This document shows positions 10,601 to 21,419 of a DNA stretch of 64,000 bases, piece after piece. Below the pieces are notes generated by a model. The model ran no database searches and had not been told where the DNA came from. It saw only the letters and a program-made list of their open reading frames with translations. Made by a program: the position numbers and the translations under genes. Source of the DNA: Anthopleura xanthogrammica (lineage: Eukaryota; Cnidaria; Anthozoa; Actiniaria; Actiniidae); NCBI GenBank assembly GCA_964019055.1, contig OZ025217.1, positions 6,252,557 through 6,316,556 of the forward strand. The letters are read 5' to 3'. Position 1 is the stretch's first letter, and every line of letters begins with the position of its first letter.

Positions 10601-12044
10601 AGAGGATATTACACGGTGGCGCGAACATATGAAGTTTATCTTCGAATGGAAAAAAAGATTTCACGAGTGAGCGTAGCGAAGGAATTGACTCCTAAAGGAG
10701 AAGCTTTGATTCAGCATTTTCCTGGCCTCGGAAGTTCTGTCAGGTTTACGGCTAGATAAAATGGTGAATCGTCTTTCATCATTTCGGACGGTCTTTGTTC
10801 TTTGTAAGCCAAGTAAGTTAATACTGGACATCTATCGGGATTATCACATTTTTCATACATCTTTGGCTTTTTCTCTCTCACATTTCTCGGGTTTTCGCCG
10901 GTTCGAGTTTTTGTTTGGCGCTCGATGGCAAACTCCACGTAGCGAACTCCCTCTGTGTTAGTTTTTAGCTGTAAATCACCCCAGCAGAGATCTCGCTGTT
11001 CTTTTCCAGGTCTCATTCCGAAGTATACACAATTGTTCATCCAAACTGTGTTCAACAGCGCTCTAGGAGTTTTATTTCCAAGGATACCTTCACTATGAAA
11101 CTGCTCTATTAGTTCGTCTGTGATAGGATCGGCACTGTTCGGCTTATTGCCTTTACCAATGGATTTTAGCTGGTTTTTTTTTTTTTTGAGAATGTCTTGG
11201 ACTTCATTGAACTCTTTGTCATTCAGTAGTGAATAAGAGTACCCATTTTTACGAAGGTGGCGGTCTACGCTTTGTAAAATAAGCTCTTATAGAAGATGGT
11301 TCGTACTCTTCACCGTTTTTCTTTCGTACGCCAAGGACAAACCTGACTGCAAGATCTTGTAATTCTTTCGGAGGAATTGTATGAATCTCTCGGTTTTCCT
11401 GTTCACTTAGGAGAAATTCGTTGAATATTCTCAGGTCATAAAGTGTCTTTTTCTTTGTATTTTCGTTCTCCTGTTGTTCGCTGAAAGATTTGATGTATTC
11501 GTCTGTGACTTTTACAAATCTCGCCATTTTGTCTGACTAGTGTTTTGACAACTCGCGCCGAAATGAGCGGGGAAAACCAAGGAATGACGTCATCGATATC
11601 CTCACTAGTGAGGATATGGAAAATATGTCCACCGTACCCCGGATGTAGTTTCGTATGAGATCTACGAGTGGCGTATTTTACAGTAAAACACTCATATCCA
11701 TATAATAATAGAATTTATTATATGAAATAGAGTGTGATATTGAGTGACATCAAAATGATAAAATTGATATCCCCACTCCCACCAGTGGCCAGTGGGGATA
11801 CGATTTATATCAACACTGGTGGTGTCAAATTTCGACTTTTTGCTCAGCAAGTCTCAAATTCTCCATTATTTTTCATTGAAGATTTCATATAATAAACAGA
11901 ACATTACATGGCCGCTTGGAGATACGAATTTTATCTTCTCGTGCTGATATTATCTCTCACTCGTTCGCTGTGCTCACTCGTGAGAGATAATATCAACACT
12001 TGAAGATAAGATTTGTATCTCCGCGTGACCATGTAATATCCTCT
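10601..12044 (-). mobile_element. TIR-bounded element, IR1 right-arm copy
   Basis: Mirror copy of 2409-3852 with the same ends and the same broken recombinase. In this orientation the flanks compare directly with the uninterrupted sequence at 32165 ('aagataatagatttaatag'), which fixes the insertion limits to within a few bases. Confidence 0.7.
10711..11527 (-). pseudogene. Crypton-like tyrosine recombinase relic, right-arm copy
   Basis: Mirror copy of 2926-3742 with the same two frame breaks, the same catalytic Arg motif and the same truncation, so the damage predates the arm duplication. Confidence 0.72.
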
Positions 12045-13416
12045 ATTTAATAGTGAAATCGAAACAGAAAATAACTATTGAGTGTAATCCATTCTTAACT
12101 TATGTACCCTCTCATTGTAGCATCTCAGTCTAAATCAAATGTGGGTGCCTCGAAGCGACTGAGAGAACGGCAAAAACTGAATTATCCGGTTTTCAGAAGC
12201 AGCAAATGCGTAACAAACTTTGCCTTGTTTTTGATACCCCACGTGCATGTTTTCGTGCAGAAAAAAATCGTTTTTTTTTCATTTGATCGGCCTTTTTTTA
12301 GTTTACAGGGTAATGAGTAGCACGAGGCGATAGGCCGATTGATATCAAGCTTGTTTTAAAAAAAGCAGAAAACTACAGAAACTACATAATAACCACCTTG
12401 ATGTCAGTTCAAAAAAATAGAAAAATCTTTTCTTGTACAATTTAAATAGCCAAAGACAGAATGTTGCCTTCTTTTGATTAACAAGCCCTTTCCCTTTAGT
12501 TGTTTGCCACGTTTCAGTGTTTTGAAGATAATGACTTTTTTCAGGATTCCTTAGTTTTTCTCTTTTTTGTGATAATTCTGAAGAAAGTTTACCAAATATC
12601 CTGTAAAGTGGCCGAAACACACCTCTACAAGGTGCAGAGCAATAACCAAAATTCAGTGTGCATGGATGCTCAATGGCCTTGTAGCGCTAACGAGACACAA
12701 ACACTTTTAAATCTTATTTGTCTAGTTATTTGAACAGTTCAATTTTATGAAACTTGAACTTCTTCTGTCATTAAACGTCTAACTTTGCCTTGTTTTCGAT
12801 ACCAAACCCCACGTGGTGTATGTTTTTGGGAAAGAAAAAAAAAAGTTTTTTATTTTATTCTTTTCTTAGCTGACAGTCGAACAAATTAAAACTTTTTTTA
12901 ATTAAAATTAAACCTAAGTAGATTGTGCAAGTGAAAAATTCACTTCTAATAAAAACGTCTTTGTTATAGAAAGCTTTTATTTTGAAAAAGCAACATTTTA
13001 ATAGTATCTTGTAAAACGTTGACATTTTCCACTACTGCTAATACGTGCCGGATCCAAGTCTTTTCTTAGCCGTCCTCGTTTCTATTTGGCTATTCTGCCA
13101 CCCAAACGTATATATATATATTTACGAGTGCAATATTTTATAACTACATAACTTCTAGTACTCATTTTCAAATGTGTCTCTATGATACGCGATAACATTC
13201 AGTGAATGATATGAATGATCATCAATTAATATGCTAATGAGGAAAGTTCGCCTATTCCCAATCTGTTAGTGATAAACACTGCACTAGGAAAATATAATTT
13301 TCCTACTTTTAGTTTACCGTCCTAAGACGTTTGTACCATAATCGTAGCAAATTTAGTATTTTTAAGAAATGGTTCATAGGTAGTAAAGAATAAAGAATTA
13401 AGAGAAAAATATCCTA

Positions 13417-13488
13417 TGCCCTTGGCAGGACTCGAACCCACGGTTTCGGTATACTAGTCCGACGTGTTAACCACTACACTACAAGGAC
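13417..13488 (-). tRNA. tRNA-Thr(AGT)-like gene, right arm copy 1
   Basis: The same 72 nt cloverleaf as at 965-1036, on the opposite strand, with the same AGT anticodon and downstream T run. It lies in the outer unit of a tandem duplication present only in the right arm of IR1. The bases just upstream differ slightly (accacgctgg instead of actacgctgg in the second copy). Confidence 0.6.
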
Positions 13489-13673
13489 CAACCACGCTGG
13501 TTACGCAGCCAGGCAATGTTGTATATGTGGCATCTGTGGGGGTCCAGGGCGATATTAATCTAATGGGTAAGCTGAACACCGTAAATATTTACGCACAATT
13601 GAGGATAATACTAGTGAAATGAAATGCGTTCGGTGTGAATAATAGAATAAAGAATTAAGAGAAAAATATCATA

Positions 13674-13745
13674 TGCCCTTGGCAGGACTCGAACCCACGG
13701 TTTCGGTATACTAGTCCGACGTGTTAACCACTACACTACAAGGAC
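13674..13745 (-). tRNA. tRNA-Thr(AGT)-like gene, right arm copy 2
   Basis: Second unit of the tandem duplication. The tRNA-like body is identical to the copy at 13417-13488 and lies 257 bp from it in the same orientation. Pol III internal boxes and the terminator T run are retained. Confidence 0.6.
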
Positions 13746-14120
13746 CAACTACGCTGGTTACGCAGCCAGGCAATGTTGTATATGTGGCAACTGTGGGGGT
13801 CAAGGGCGATATTAATCTCATGGGTAAGCTGAACACCGTAAATATTTATGGTTGCCAAGCACGAAAGAAGCGTAATAAGTAGCACGAACAACTGAAAATA
13901 TTATTATCTTGAAAACACCTGTGAGCATCTTTCCATGGAACATACGCAATATAAATTTTAAATTATTATTTATTATAAACACTGAAACGGCAAAACAACT
14001 AAACGGAAAGGGCTAGTGAATCAAGAAAAGGCTACGTTCTCTCTTCGTTTTCTGTTCTCGTATAAGAAAATATAGATTATTTTTATTTTGAACTAACATC
14101 AATGTGGTTATTATTATTAA

Positions 14121-14456
14121 TAATGGTAATAGAACTAAGTGGAGTGCAATTTGGGCTGAAATCGCAAGAGTGATTACAAAATTGCACGACCGCGTAGCGG
14201 GAGTGCAATTTGTTAATCACGAGTGTGATTTCAGCCCAAAATTGCACGACACAAAGTTCTATTACCTATTAATCATATCCATTTTGAAATCTCAATATAT
14301 TCAAATACTCAACAGTTATATGTAGCTTCAAAAGTGAGTGGTTGACAAAATGATGCAATTAATGATTCAAAATAGTGCGATTAATGCTTAAATCGCACAC
14401 TTTGTAGCCAATCAGATTGCAGGATTTGCTAATGATTTCAAAATGGATATGATTAA
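14121..14456. mobile_element. 336 bp foldback MITE
   Basis: Absent from the matching place in the left arm (about 594) and from 15810-15830. It is flanked by ATTAA/TTAA on both sides, a probable target duplication. Its left half is a hairpin (14124-14272) whose arms pair 'aatagaact...gggctgaaatc' with its complement, around a loop with GC-rich 'cgcgtagcg'. No coding capacity is seen. Confidence 0.72.
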
Positions 14457-15046
14457 GTGTTGAACTTTGCCTTGTTTTTGATAACAAACCCCACGTGTAT
14501 GTTTAAATTTTCCTGAAAAAAAAAATCATCCCATCATTTTTCATCCCATCCTTTTTTAAGTAGACGTCAAACAAATTAGAACTCTTTTTAATTAATATCT
14601 TTTTTTATTCACAAGCCCTTTTCCTTTAGTTGTTTGCCACGTTTCAGTGTTTTGAAGATAATGACTTTTTTCAGGATTCCTTAGTTTTTCTCTTTTTTGT
14701 GATAATTCTGAAGAAAGTTTACCAAATATCCTGTAAAGTGGCCGAAACACACCTCTACAAGGTGCAGAGCAATAACCAAAATTCAGCGTGCATGGATGCT
14801 CAATGGCCTTGTAGCGCTAACGAGACACAAACACTTTTAAATCTTATTTGTCTAGTTATTTGAACAGTTCAATTTTATGAAACTTGAACTTCTTCTGTCA
14901 TTAAACGTCTAACTTTGTCTTGTTTTCGATACCAAACCCCACGTGGTGTATGTTTTTGGGAAAGAAAAAAAAAGTTTTTTATTTTATCCTTTTCTTAGCT
15001 GACAGTCGAACAAATTAAAACTTTTTTTAATTAAAATTAAACCTAA

Positions 15047-16000
15047 GTAGATTGTGCAAGTGAAAAATTCACGTCTAATAAAAACGTCTTTGTTATAGAA
15101 AGCTTTTATTTTGAAAAAGCAACATTTTAATAGTATCTTGTAAAACGTTGACATTTTCCACTACTGCTAGTACGTGCCGGATCCAAGTCTTTTCTTAGCC
15201 GTCCTCGTTTCTATTTGGCTATTCTTGCCACCCAAACGTATATATATATTTACGAGTGCAAAATTTTATAACTACATAACTTCTAGTACTCATTTTCAAA
15301 TGTGTCTCTATGATACGCGATAACATTCAGTGAATGATATGAATGATCATCAATTAATATGCAAATGAGGAAAGTTCGCCTATTCCCAATCTGTTAGTGA
15401 TAAACACTGCACTAGGAAAATATAATTTTCCTTCTTTTAGTTTACCGTCCTAAGACTTTTGTACCATAATCGTAGCAAATGCACTATTGTTAAGAAATAG
15501 TTCATAGGTAGGGTGAATCTCTCGAGTCATGCATGGATGCACGCGGGTGGATGCTAAGCACGAAAGAAGCGTAATGAGTAGCACGAACAACTGAAAATAT
15601 TATTATCTTGAAAACACATGTGAGCATCTTTCCATGGAACATACGCAATATAAATTTTAAATTATTATTTATTATAAACACTGAAACGGCAAAACAACTA
15701 AACAGAAAGGGCTAGTGAATCAAGAAAAGGCTACGTTCTCTCTTCGTTTTCTGTTCTCGTATAAGAAAATATAGATTATTTTTATTTTGAACTAACATCA
15801 ATGTGGTTATTATTATTAAGTGTTGAACTTTGCCTTGTTTTTGATAACAAACAAAACCCCACATGTATGTTTAAATTTTCCTGAAAAAAAAAATCATCCC
15901 ATCATTTTTCATCCCATCCTTTTTTAAGTAGACGTCAAACAAATTAGAACTCTTTTTAATTAATATTAGAACTATTAGCATAAAGGAAAAATAAGGCAAT
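15047..16000. other. Upstream flank of gene A1
   Basis: Flank-repeat sequence matching 33160-33900 and 61060-61800. It contains one degenerate copy of the 125 bp unit (15833-15960) in which the E-box core reads CACATG instead of CACGTG. No gene seen. Confidence 0.6.
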
Positions 16001-16029
16001 TAAACCAGAAATTTCTATTTACAAGCAGC

Positions 16030-16061
16030 ATAAATAGAAGTAAGCCAAACCTTCTATCTCA
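16030..16061 (+). promoter_or_regulatory. Putative core promoter of gene A1
   Basis: CATAAATAG at 16029-16037 is a TATA-like element about 30 bp before TCATTGCAC, an initiator-like sequence and probable transcription start. The same arrangement precedes A3 (34681), A7 (62058) and A4 (45701-45709, minus strand). In type B genes the TATA-like bases are changed. Confidence 0.5.
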
Positions 16062-16256
16062 TTGCACTACGCAGCTCTTCCAAGCAAGGACAAAGACCAA
16101 GATACGTGAAGGTTCTCATCATCAAAGGTACGCTCCGTGATGCTGAGTGTTCCAGCTGAAGATACCGTAATTCAAAGTGACCAACTGAATTCAAATGCTG
16201 CGAGATTCCACCATGTTATATTTTTGATTTTCATTTCAGTTGTACTAAGCTCAGCC

Positions 16257-17490
16257 ATGTCCAGGATGAATATATTTCTGCTATTGATCGTTTTGGGGGT
16301 TATCTGCATGCAGGCTGCCTACGCAGAGAAAAGAGAGATACTTGACGAGGTTTTGGACAAGCGCGGTAAGTTAAGATGTTAAGATAAAAGAAGAGGCTGT
16401 AATGGTAACTTGATATTATAGGCATCACTTGCACTAGAAGCCATCACGAGTATAAGATCAGACCAAAAGCTACTCGTACCAATTATTTCAAATATTCTTT
16501 TTTTCAACGTTACGTTAGTTACTGAAACTCTTTAACAGGAGACGTTGTACACTCATTTAGTTTTAAGTCATTAAAAGCTTCTCTGTTAAGTCACCTAAGA
16601 TCATAGTTATCTAATTAAGTCGTTGGTGCTATATACTTTATAGTAAGAGTATTCGTATTCAGATTTTTGTTTTCCCTTGGGAGTGTAGTCTTAGCATGGG
16701 AATTTAGTTTCCCCCTACTGCCCTCCTGTAACCACTTGCTCTGCTTATTTATTTATTTTCATTGGTAATTGGTAACAAATAGTGATTAAAGAATAAAGAA
16801 CCCGTGAACTAAAAATTACTTTTTAAAGTGTAATAGTCAAATAGACACAAAAGAAAACAATGGAATTAGGGTTTACTAAAGTGTATTAGTCTTACATCTA
16901 TTTCACGAGTTTAGCTATAGCTATAGTGATTTCACTCTAGGAAACTGTAGAAACGTGTAGATTGAAGCACATTACCTAATCACATGTCAAAACCACATTC
17001 ACAATCACAATGGGCGACTAAAATCGAACAGTTGTAAAAAAAAAATGATTAAAAGAGCACCTCAATATTAGTGAAAAGGCGAGGTTTTTGTTCATCCAAT
17101 TTGGTAATGAAGGTTAGTAAGGATGAAGTGTGGAGAGACGATGCCGCCATAAGTCAAAGTGGTCATCCGAACCACTTCAAATTCTAACCATTTGTAGATG
17201 TTATTATAAAGGCAGCACTTTCTCGTCAGTTATATATTTTAAGACACCGTACGACCTCCCACACGAAAATCCGATCAGCTCAACCAACTAAGCTTACCGG
17301 TCGGGCTTTAAATCATGATGTTGGTGGAGGCTGACTTGTAATATTATTTATATTTGATTGAATATTCGCAGCTGATTGTGGTGTAGCACATGGGTACTGC
17401 TTGTACTATCGCTCTCCTTGTCGTAAGGGATATCACCACTGTGAAAGAGAATTTTCGTGTCCCAGGAATCGCGACAGATGTTGCTGGTAA
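16257..17490 (+). CDS. Type A secreted cysteine-rich peptide precursor (A1)
   Basis: A probable three-exon gene. A non-coding exon ends at 16127 (AAAG/GTACGC). Exon 2 starts at 16240 after TTTCATTTCAG and codes from 16257 to 16365. Exon 3 codes from 17372 (after ATTCGCAG) to the stop at 17488-17490. Exon 2 encodes a signal peptide (MNIFLLLIVLGVICMQAAYA core) and an acidic propeptide ending Lys-Arg. The phase-1 intron lies directly after that Lys-Arg, so exon 3 holds nearly all of the mature peptide, 39 residues. Its Cys spacing is C-x6-C-x6-C-x6-C-x5-C-x6-CC, then Trp and stop. Leaving out the fourth Cys, this fits a beta-defensin-like order; an odd Cys number is unusual. A GGTAAGT at the stop could instead be a donor to a further exon. 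AATAAA lies at 17767. Likely secreted, antimicrobial or venom-like; the family is not identified. Two codons after the third Cys encode Arg-Lys, differing from A4 and A7. Confidence 0.72.
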
Positions 17491-18400
17491 GTATCGTGTT
17501 TACTTCAATGGCCGTTTTTATACTACAGACGCATCATATGTCCGGATGAACTTGGGCAAACGTTTTTAGTGCGTCTTTTTATGCGTCTCTAAGTTCGTCA
17601 AATATGAAGACGAGCACAAGACACATTATGCGTTCAGATGCAGTAGTTGATTTGATGCACCTTGAACGATAAATTATTTAAGAACGTCGTCGGAAAGTAC
17701 GATGGTCTGAAAATATAAAGACAGGCAACAGACGAAGAAAGTTAAAAAACCTATAACTTGATACCAAATAAATACTAGTGTTGACATCGCGTCAGTTTTT
17801 CTTGCTCTGGCGTTAGACGTTAGATCGTAGAATTCGTCTAATATTTTCTCCATTTTTACACTAAACGCAGCCACGGACGCATTTTTCGTCTGTAGTATGA
17901 GAAGTGCCAATTATCCTGGCTAACACAATTATTTGATCAGGTTAATCTACGCTAACTCCCAATATTATTCAAATTAAGTAGACAAAATTTGGTTATTCAT
18001 TCGCTAAATATATATTGCTAAAATCAGGTATCCTTAACGTAGAAGAGTGCTCAATACTTGAGTAGAGCCTAATTATATATGTCATAGGAGTAGAAAGGAA
18101 ACACAAATTTTTCAGAACTACCATTCTCATTCCTTCGATTTTCTTCCTGGGAGTGGTTGGCAAAATTCTTTTGTTGCATTCGCTCAAAAAGAAATAGTGG
18201 CAAATCAAAAGATATAATTTAATGGTTGCACTCTAAATACTGTAGTAACTAATACCGATTTTCCTTTCTCTAGTCGTGACTAATAGGAAACCACCAAGTT
18301 AACTGGCCGATCGTGAAGGAGTGATGAGACCCATCTACTGAACAAGACTGACAAAAGATTAACTTAATAAAAAAATAATATCAAAAATAACAAAATAAAT
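17491..18400 (+). repeat. 3' region of A1, duplicated at 20404-21270
   Basis: From just after the mature-peptide exon to about 18350 this sequence repeats in the same orientation at 20404-21270, and in inverse at 39790-40462 plus 44087-44620. The poly(A) signal is at 17767-17772. No other gene is seen; short open frames here are not conserved. Confidence 0.75.
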
Positions 18401-19517
18401 TAATAATAAAGATTCTTTTGATAACGGCCAAGATAAGCAATGTATGAGAAACATGAATTAAACAATCAATAAAAGTTGCAGAACGTCAAGGCATCTTGTG
18501 CTCATATAACTTGCACGTTTTTTTTATGGGAAGTAAAAAATGAAATGGAGAATTTTAGAACTCTGTATTCGAATAATGTTTAGAGTACGATTCTAGCGAT
18601 GAGGCTGAATCTGAGGGAAAATATTTTGAACTGCCTGTTCTGCATTCTCAAACTCCGATGTGGTTCGCCCATGTACTGTGAGGTTGTGTTAGCTCATCCT
18701 GGTACATTTCTGGGTATTGTGTGATCATATTTTTAATTCTGATGTAAACTGAACTATATACATTGTATCATATAAGCACCAGCCACTGACCTCTGGTGTC
18801 CTCAACTTTTTCTCCTCCAAAATTTAAAGCTTTAGCTGTTTATTGTCTTAATTCCTCGATCGAGCGTTCTATACAGAGAAAAAAATATGGAAACGTATTA
18901 ACAAGTATTAACTACTAAGAGAAAGAGAAAGAGTAAGACAGGATACCTTATTTTTCAAGCCAGAATCCGAGCCAGGATCCGAGCCAGGATTTGGGTTTTT
19001 ATTATATGTTTCTATTAATTTTTTTTTTGATAATTTGACAAAATAAGTATATTCTGACGGCTGGAAATCGGAGCCTGATCTGAGTGGTACTAAGTGATGT
19101 GTTCGCAGGTAGCCCAAGGTAGGTTTCTATAGTTATGTTATTATGAGAAAATGTATGGTAAAAAGTACCTCTATTGCCGTGTGGTTAGATTTTGGAATCC
19201 AGTTTGAACATTTCAGTTTCTTTCCCTGTGACTATATGCTCGGCAGCCGGGAATGTTTTCACTTGATGGACGCACTATGCCCTGCCGGCAGTCCAAACTT
19301 TTGCAAATAATTCATTCGGCTAAATAACCCAATTCAATGCCATTACGGAACCAAACTGTTGGTTCAACGCAGGCTGTCCACAGACATCTTTCAACATTTT
19401 TCTGGCTACTAAAAATTCTCGCATATGTTCTGTTCTCATGAGCAACCCATACGGGCCGAATATATCATTGCTTCGAAGCAATCAGTAGGCTTGTTGCAAA
19501 TAATTTGGTAAAAAATC
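18400..19517. other. Intergenic spacer, no gene seen
   Basis: AT-rich sequence matching 35753-36775 downstream of A3. At about 18957-18987 it holds two to three inverted copies of the 12 bp unit that is tandemly repeated at 19518-19690. The AT-rich and purine-rich stretch (agagaaagagaaagag near 18917) recurs in inverted sense of context at 19711. Confidence 0.5.
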
Positions 19518-19690
19518 AGGCTCGGATCCTTACTCGGATCCTGGCTCGGATCCTGGCTCGGATCCTGTCTCGGATCCTGGCTCGGATCCTGGCTCGGATC
19601 CTGGCTCGTATCCTGGCTCGTATCCTGGCTCGGATCCTGGCTCGGATCCTGTCTCAGATCCTGGCTCGTATCCTGGCTCGGATCCTGGCT
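19518..19690. repeat. 12 bp minisatellite (GGCTCGGATCCT)
   Basis: About 14 head-to-tail copies of a 12 bp unit, with GTATCC and AGATCC variants. The paralogous site at 36774-36839 has only five. Because 12 is a multiple of three, one frame stays open and gives a meaningless repeated peptide. Inverted units at 18957-18987 allow a large hairpin. Confidence 0.9.
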
Positions 19691-19721
19691 TTTCTGTTAG
19701 TTTATCTCAGAGAAAGAGAAA

Positions 19722-20000
19722 GAGAAACAGCGCCGCATTATGTTCACAGCAACGCATTATGTACACAGCGCCACGTCATGATCAAAGCGCCGCGTCATGA
19801 TCACACCACCGCAGCATGTTGAAAGCGCAGCATTTAGTGCACAGAGCCGAAGTATGTTCACAGCGCCGCGTCATGATCACACCACCGCAGCATGTCGACA
19901 GCGCCGTATTTAGTGCACAGAGCCGAAGTATGTTCACAGCACCGCGTCATGATCCACCACCGCATTCTTACCACAGCGTCGCATATAATGTTGCAGCGCC
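19722..20000. repeat. CAGCGCCGCGTCATGATC-type minisatellite
   Basis: Degenerate tandem repeats with units around ACAGCGCCGC-(A/G)TCATGATCA, grouped into higher-order blocks (the block ending ACACCACCGCAGCATGT is repeated). The same array is at 36876-37205 with different block number. It is GC-richer than its surroundings. No gene. Confidence 0.85.
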
Positions 20001-20193
20001 GTAAAACTTCAATATCTGCGCTTAACATCGTTCAGATACATAAGTATACTCTTTAGACCTTTACTAAAAAATAGAATATAGTCATACTCACTTGACCAAT
20101 CAGCAAACAGCATTTTAATGCTCTGTATCCGATAGAGAAACTAGGGTGTCAAGTGGTGGGGGCCTTAAAGCACAGGGAAAATACGGGATTATT

Positions 20194-20333
20194 AATTAGT
20201 ATTCTCTAAGATAGACATTAGTATTCCCTATATAGGGAATACTAATAAGGCCTTTTGTTTTCTTTTTGTTTCGAGGTCTTATTAGTATTCACGATATAGG
20301 GAATACTAATGTCTAACTTAGAAAATACTAATT
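20194..20333. mobile_element. 140 bp palindromic MITE
   Basis: The ends pair (AATTAGTATTCTCTAAGATAGACATTAG with its imperfect complement). Inside, 20218-20247 is a perfect 30 bp palindrome centred on TATA, with a second imperfect copy at 20285-20310. A near-identical copy lies at 37401-37540. Confidence 0.75.
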
Positions 20334-20403
20334 GAATAAACCTGTATTTCCCCTGAGCTTCAAGACTCTTTCCATTTTGACACCTTAGTATTATTACTCT
20401 ATT

Positions 20404-21270
20404 ACTTTACTTCAATGGCCGTTTTTATACTACAGACGCATCATATGTCCAGATGAACTTGGGCAAACCCTTTCAGTGCGTCTTTTTATGCGTCTCTAAG
20501 TTCGTCAAATATGAAGACGAGCACAAGACGCATTATGCGTTCAGATGCAGTAGTTGATTTGATGCACCTTGAACGATGAATTTTTTAAGAGCGTCGTCGG
20601 AAAGTACGATGGTCTGAAAATATAAAGACAGGCAACAGACGAAGAAAGTTATAAAAAACCTATAACTTGATACCAAATAAATACTAGTGTTGACATCGCG
20701 TCAGTTTTTCTTGCTCTGGCGTTAGACGTTAGATCGTCAAATTCGTCTAATATTTTCTCCATTTTTACACTAAACGCAGCCACGGACGCATTTTTCGTCT
20801 GTAGTATGAGAAGTGCCAATTATCCTGGCTAACACAATTATTTGAACAGGTTAATCTACGCTAATTCCCAATATTATTCAAATTAAGTAGACAAAACTTG
20901 GTTATTCATTAGCTAAATATATATTGCTAAAATCAAGTATCCTTAACGTAGAAGAATGCTCAATACTTGAGTAGAGCCTAAATATATATATCATAAGAGT
21001 AGAAAGGAAACACAAATTTTTCACAATTACCATTTTCATTCCTTCGATTTTCTTCCTGAGAGTGGTTGGCAAAATTCTTCTTTTGCATTCGCTCAAAAAG
21101 AAATAGTGGCAAATCAAAAGATATAATTTAATGGTTACACTCTAAATACTGTAGTAACTAATAACGATTTTACTTTCTCTAGTCGTGATTAATAGAAAAC
21201 CACCAAGTTAACTGGCCGATCGTGAAGGAGTGATGAGACCCATCTACTGAACAAGACTGACAAAAGATTA
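20404..21270 (+). repeat. Partial duplication of the A1 3' flank without the peptide exon
   Basis: Starts 'acttcaatggccgtttttat', which in A1 begins about 13 bp after the mature exon, and continues through the AATAAA to about 18350-equivalent. It therefore carries the 3' untranslated region but no Cys-rich codons. Confidence 0.8.
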
Positions 21271-21419
21271 ATGTTTAGAGTACGTTTTTAGCGATGCGGC
21301 TGAGTATGAAGAAAAATATTTTGAACTGCCTGTTCTGCATCCTCAAACTCCGACTTGGTTCGCCCACGTATGGTGTGTTGTTGGTGTTATGTGATGATAA
21401 TAATAAACAGTACCTATAG

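Larger units (their letters stand above)
13376..13745. repeat. Tandem duplication carrying the tRNA-like gene
   Basis: A block of about 256 bp, starting near 'aataaagaattaagagaaaa' and containing one tRNA-like gene plus its upstream sequence, occurs twice head-to-tail. The left arm of IR1 has it once, so the duplication (or a loss in the other arm) came after the arms were made. Confidence 0.75.
7508..15046 (-). repeat. Right arm of giant inverted repeat IR1
   Basis: Mirror copy of 1-6945. It differs by a tandem duplication of about 256 bp containing the tRNA-like gene (13376-13745) and a 336 bp foldback insertion (14121-14456), together about 592 bp. The inner junction at 7508-7511 joins integrase-coding sequence to reversed pol sequence, with at most 3-4 bp of shared bases (TTAC). 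Only a few point differences separate the arms, for example two missense changes near the start of gag. Confidence 0.93.

Noticed and set aside
16137..16382. Longer frame starting upstream of the signal-peptide Met
   Set aside because: It runs through a first intron with good donor (16128) and acceptor (16239) sites. The frame differs in B copies, and the signal peptide begins at 16257.
19505..19822. 105-codon frame with repeated Ala-Arg-Ile-Leu
   Set aside because: By-product of the 12 bp minisatellite; the paralogous locus has a different unit number and no equivalent frame.
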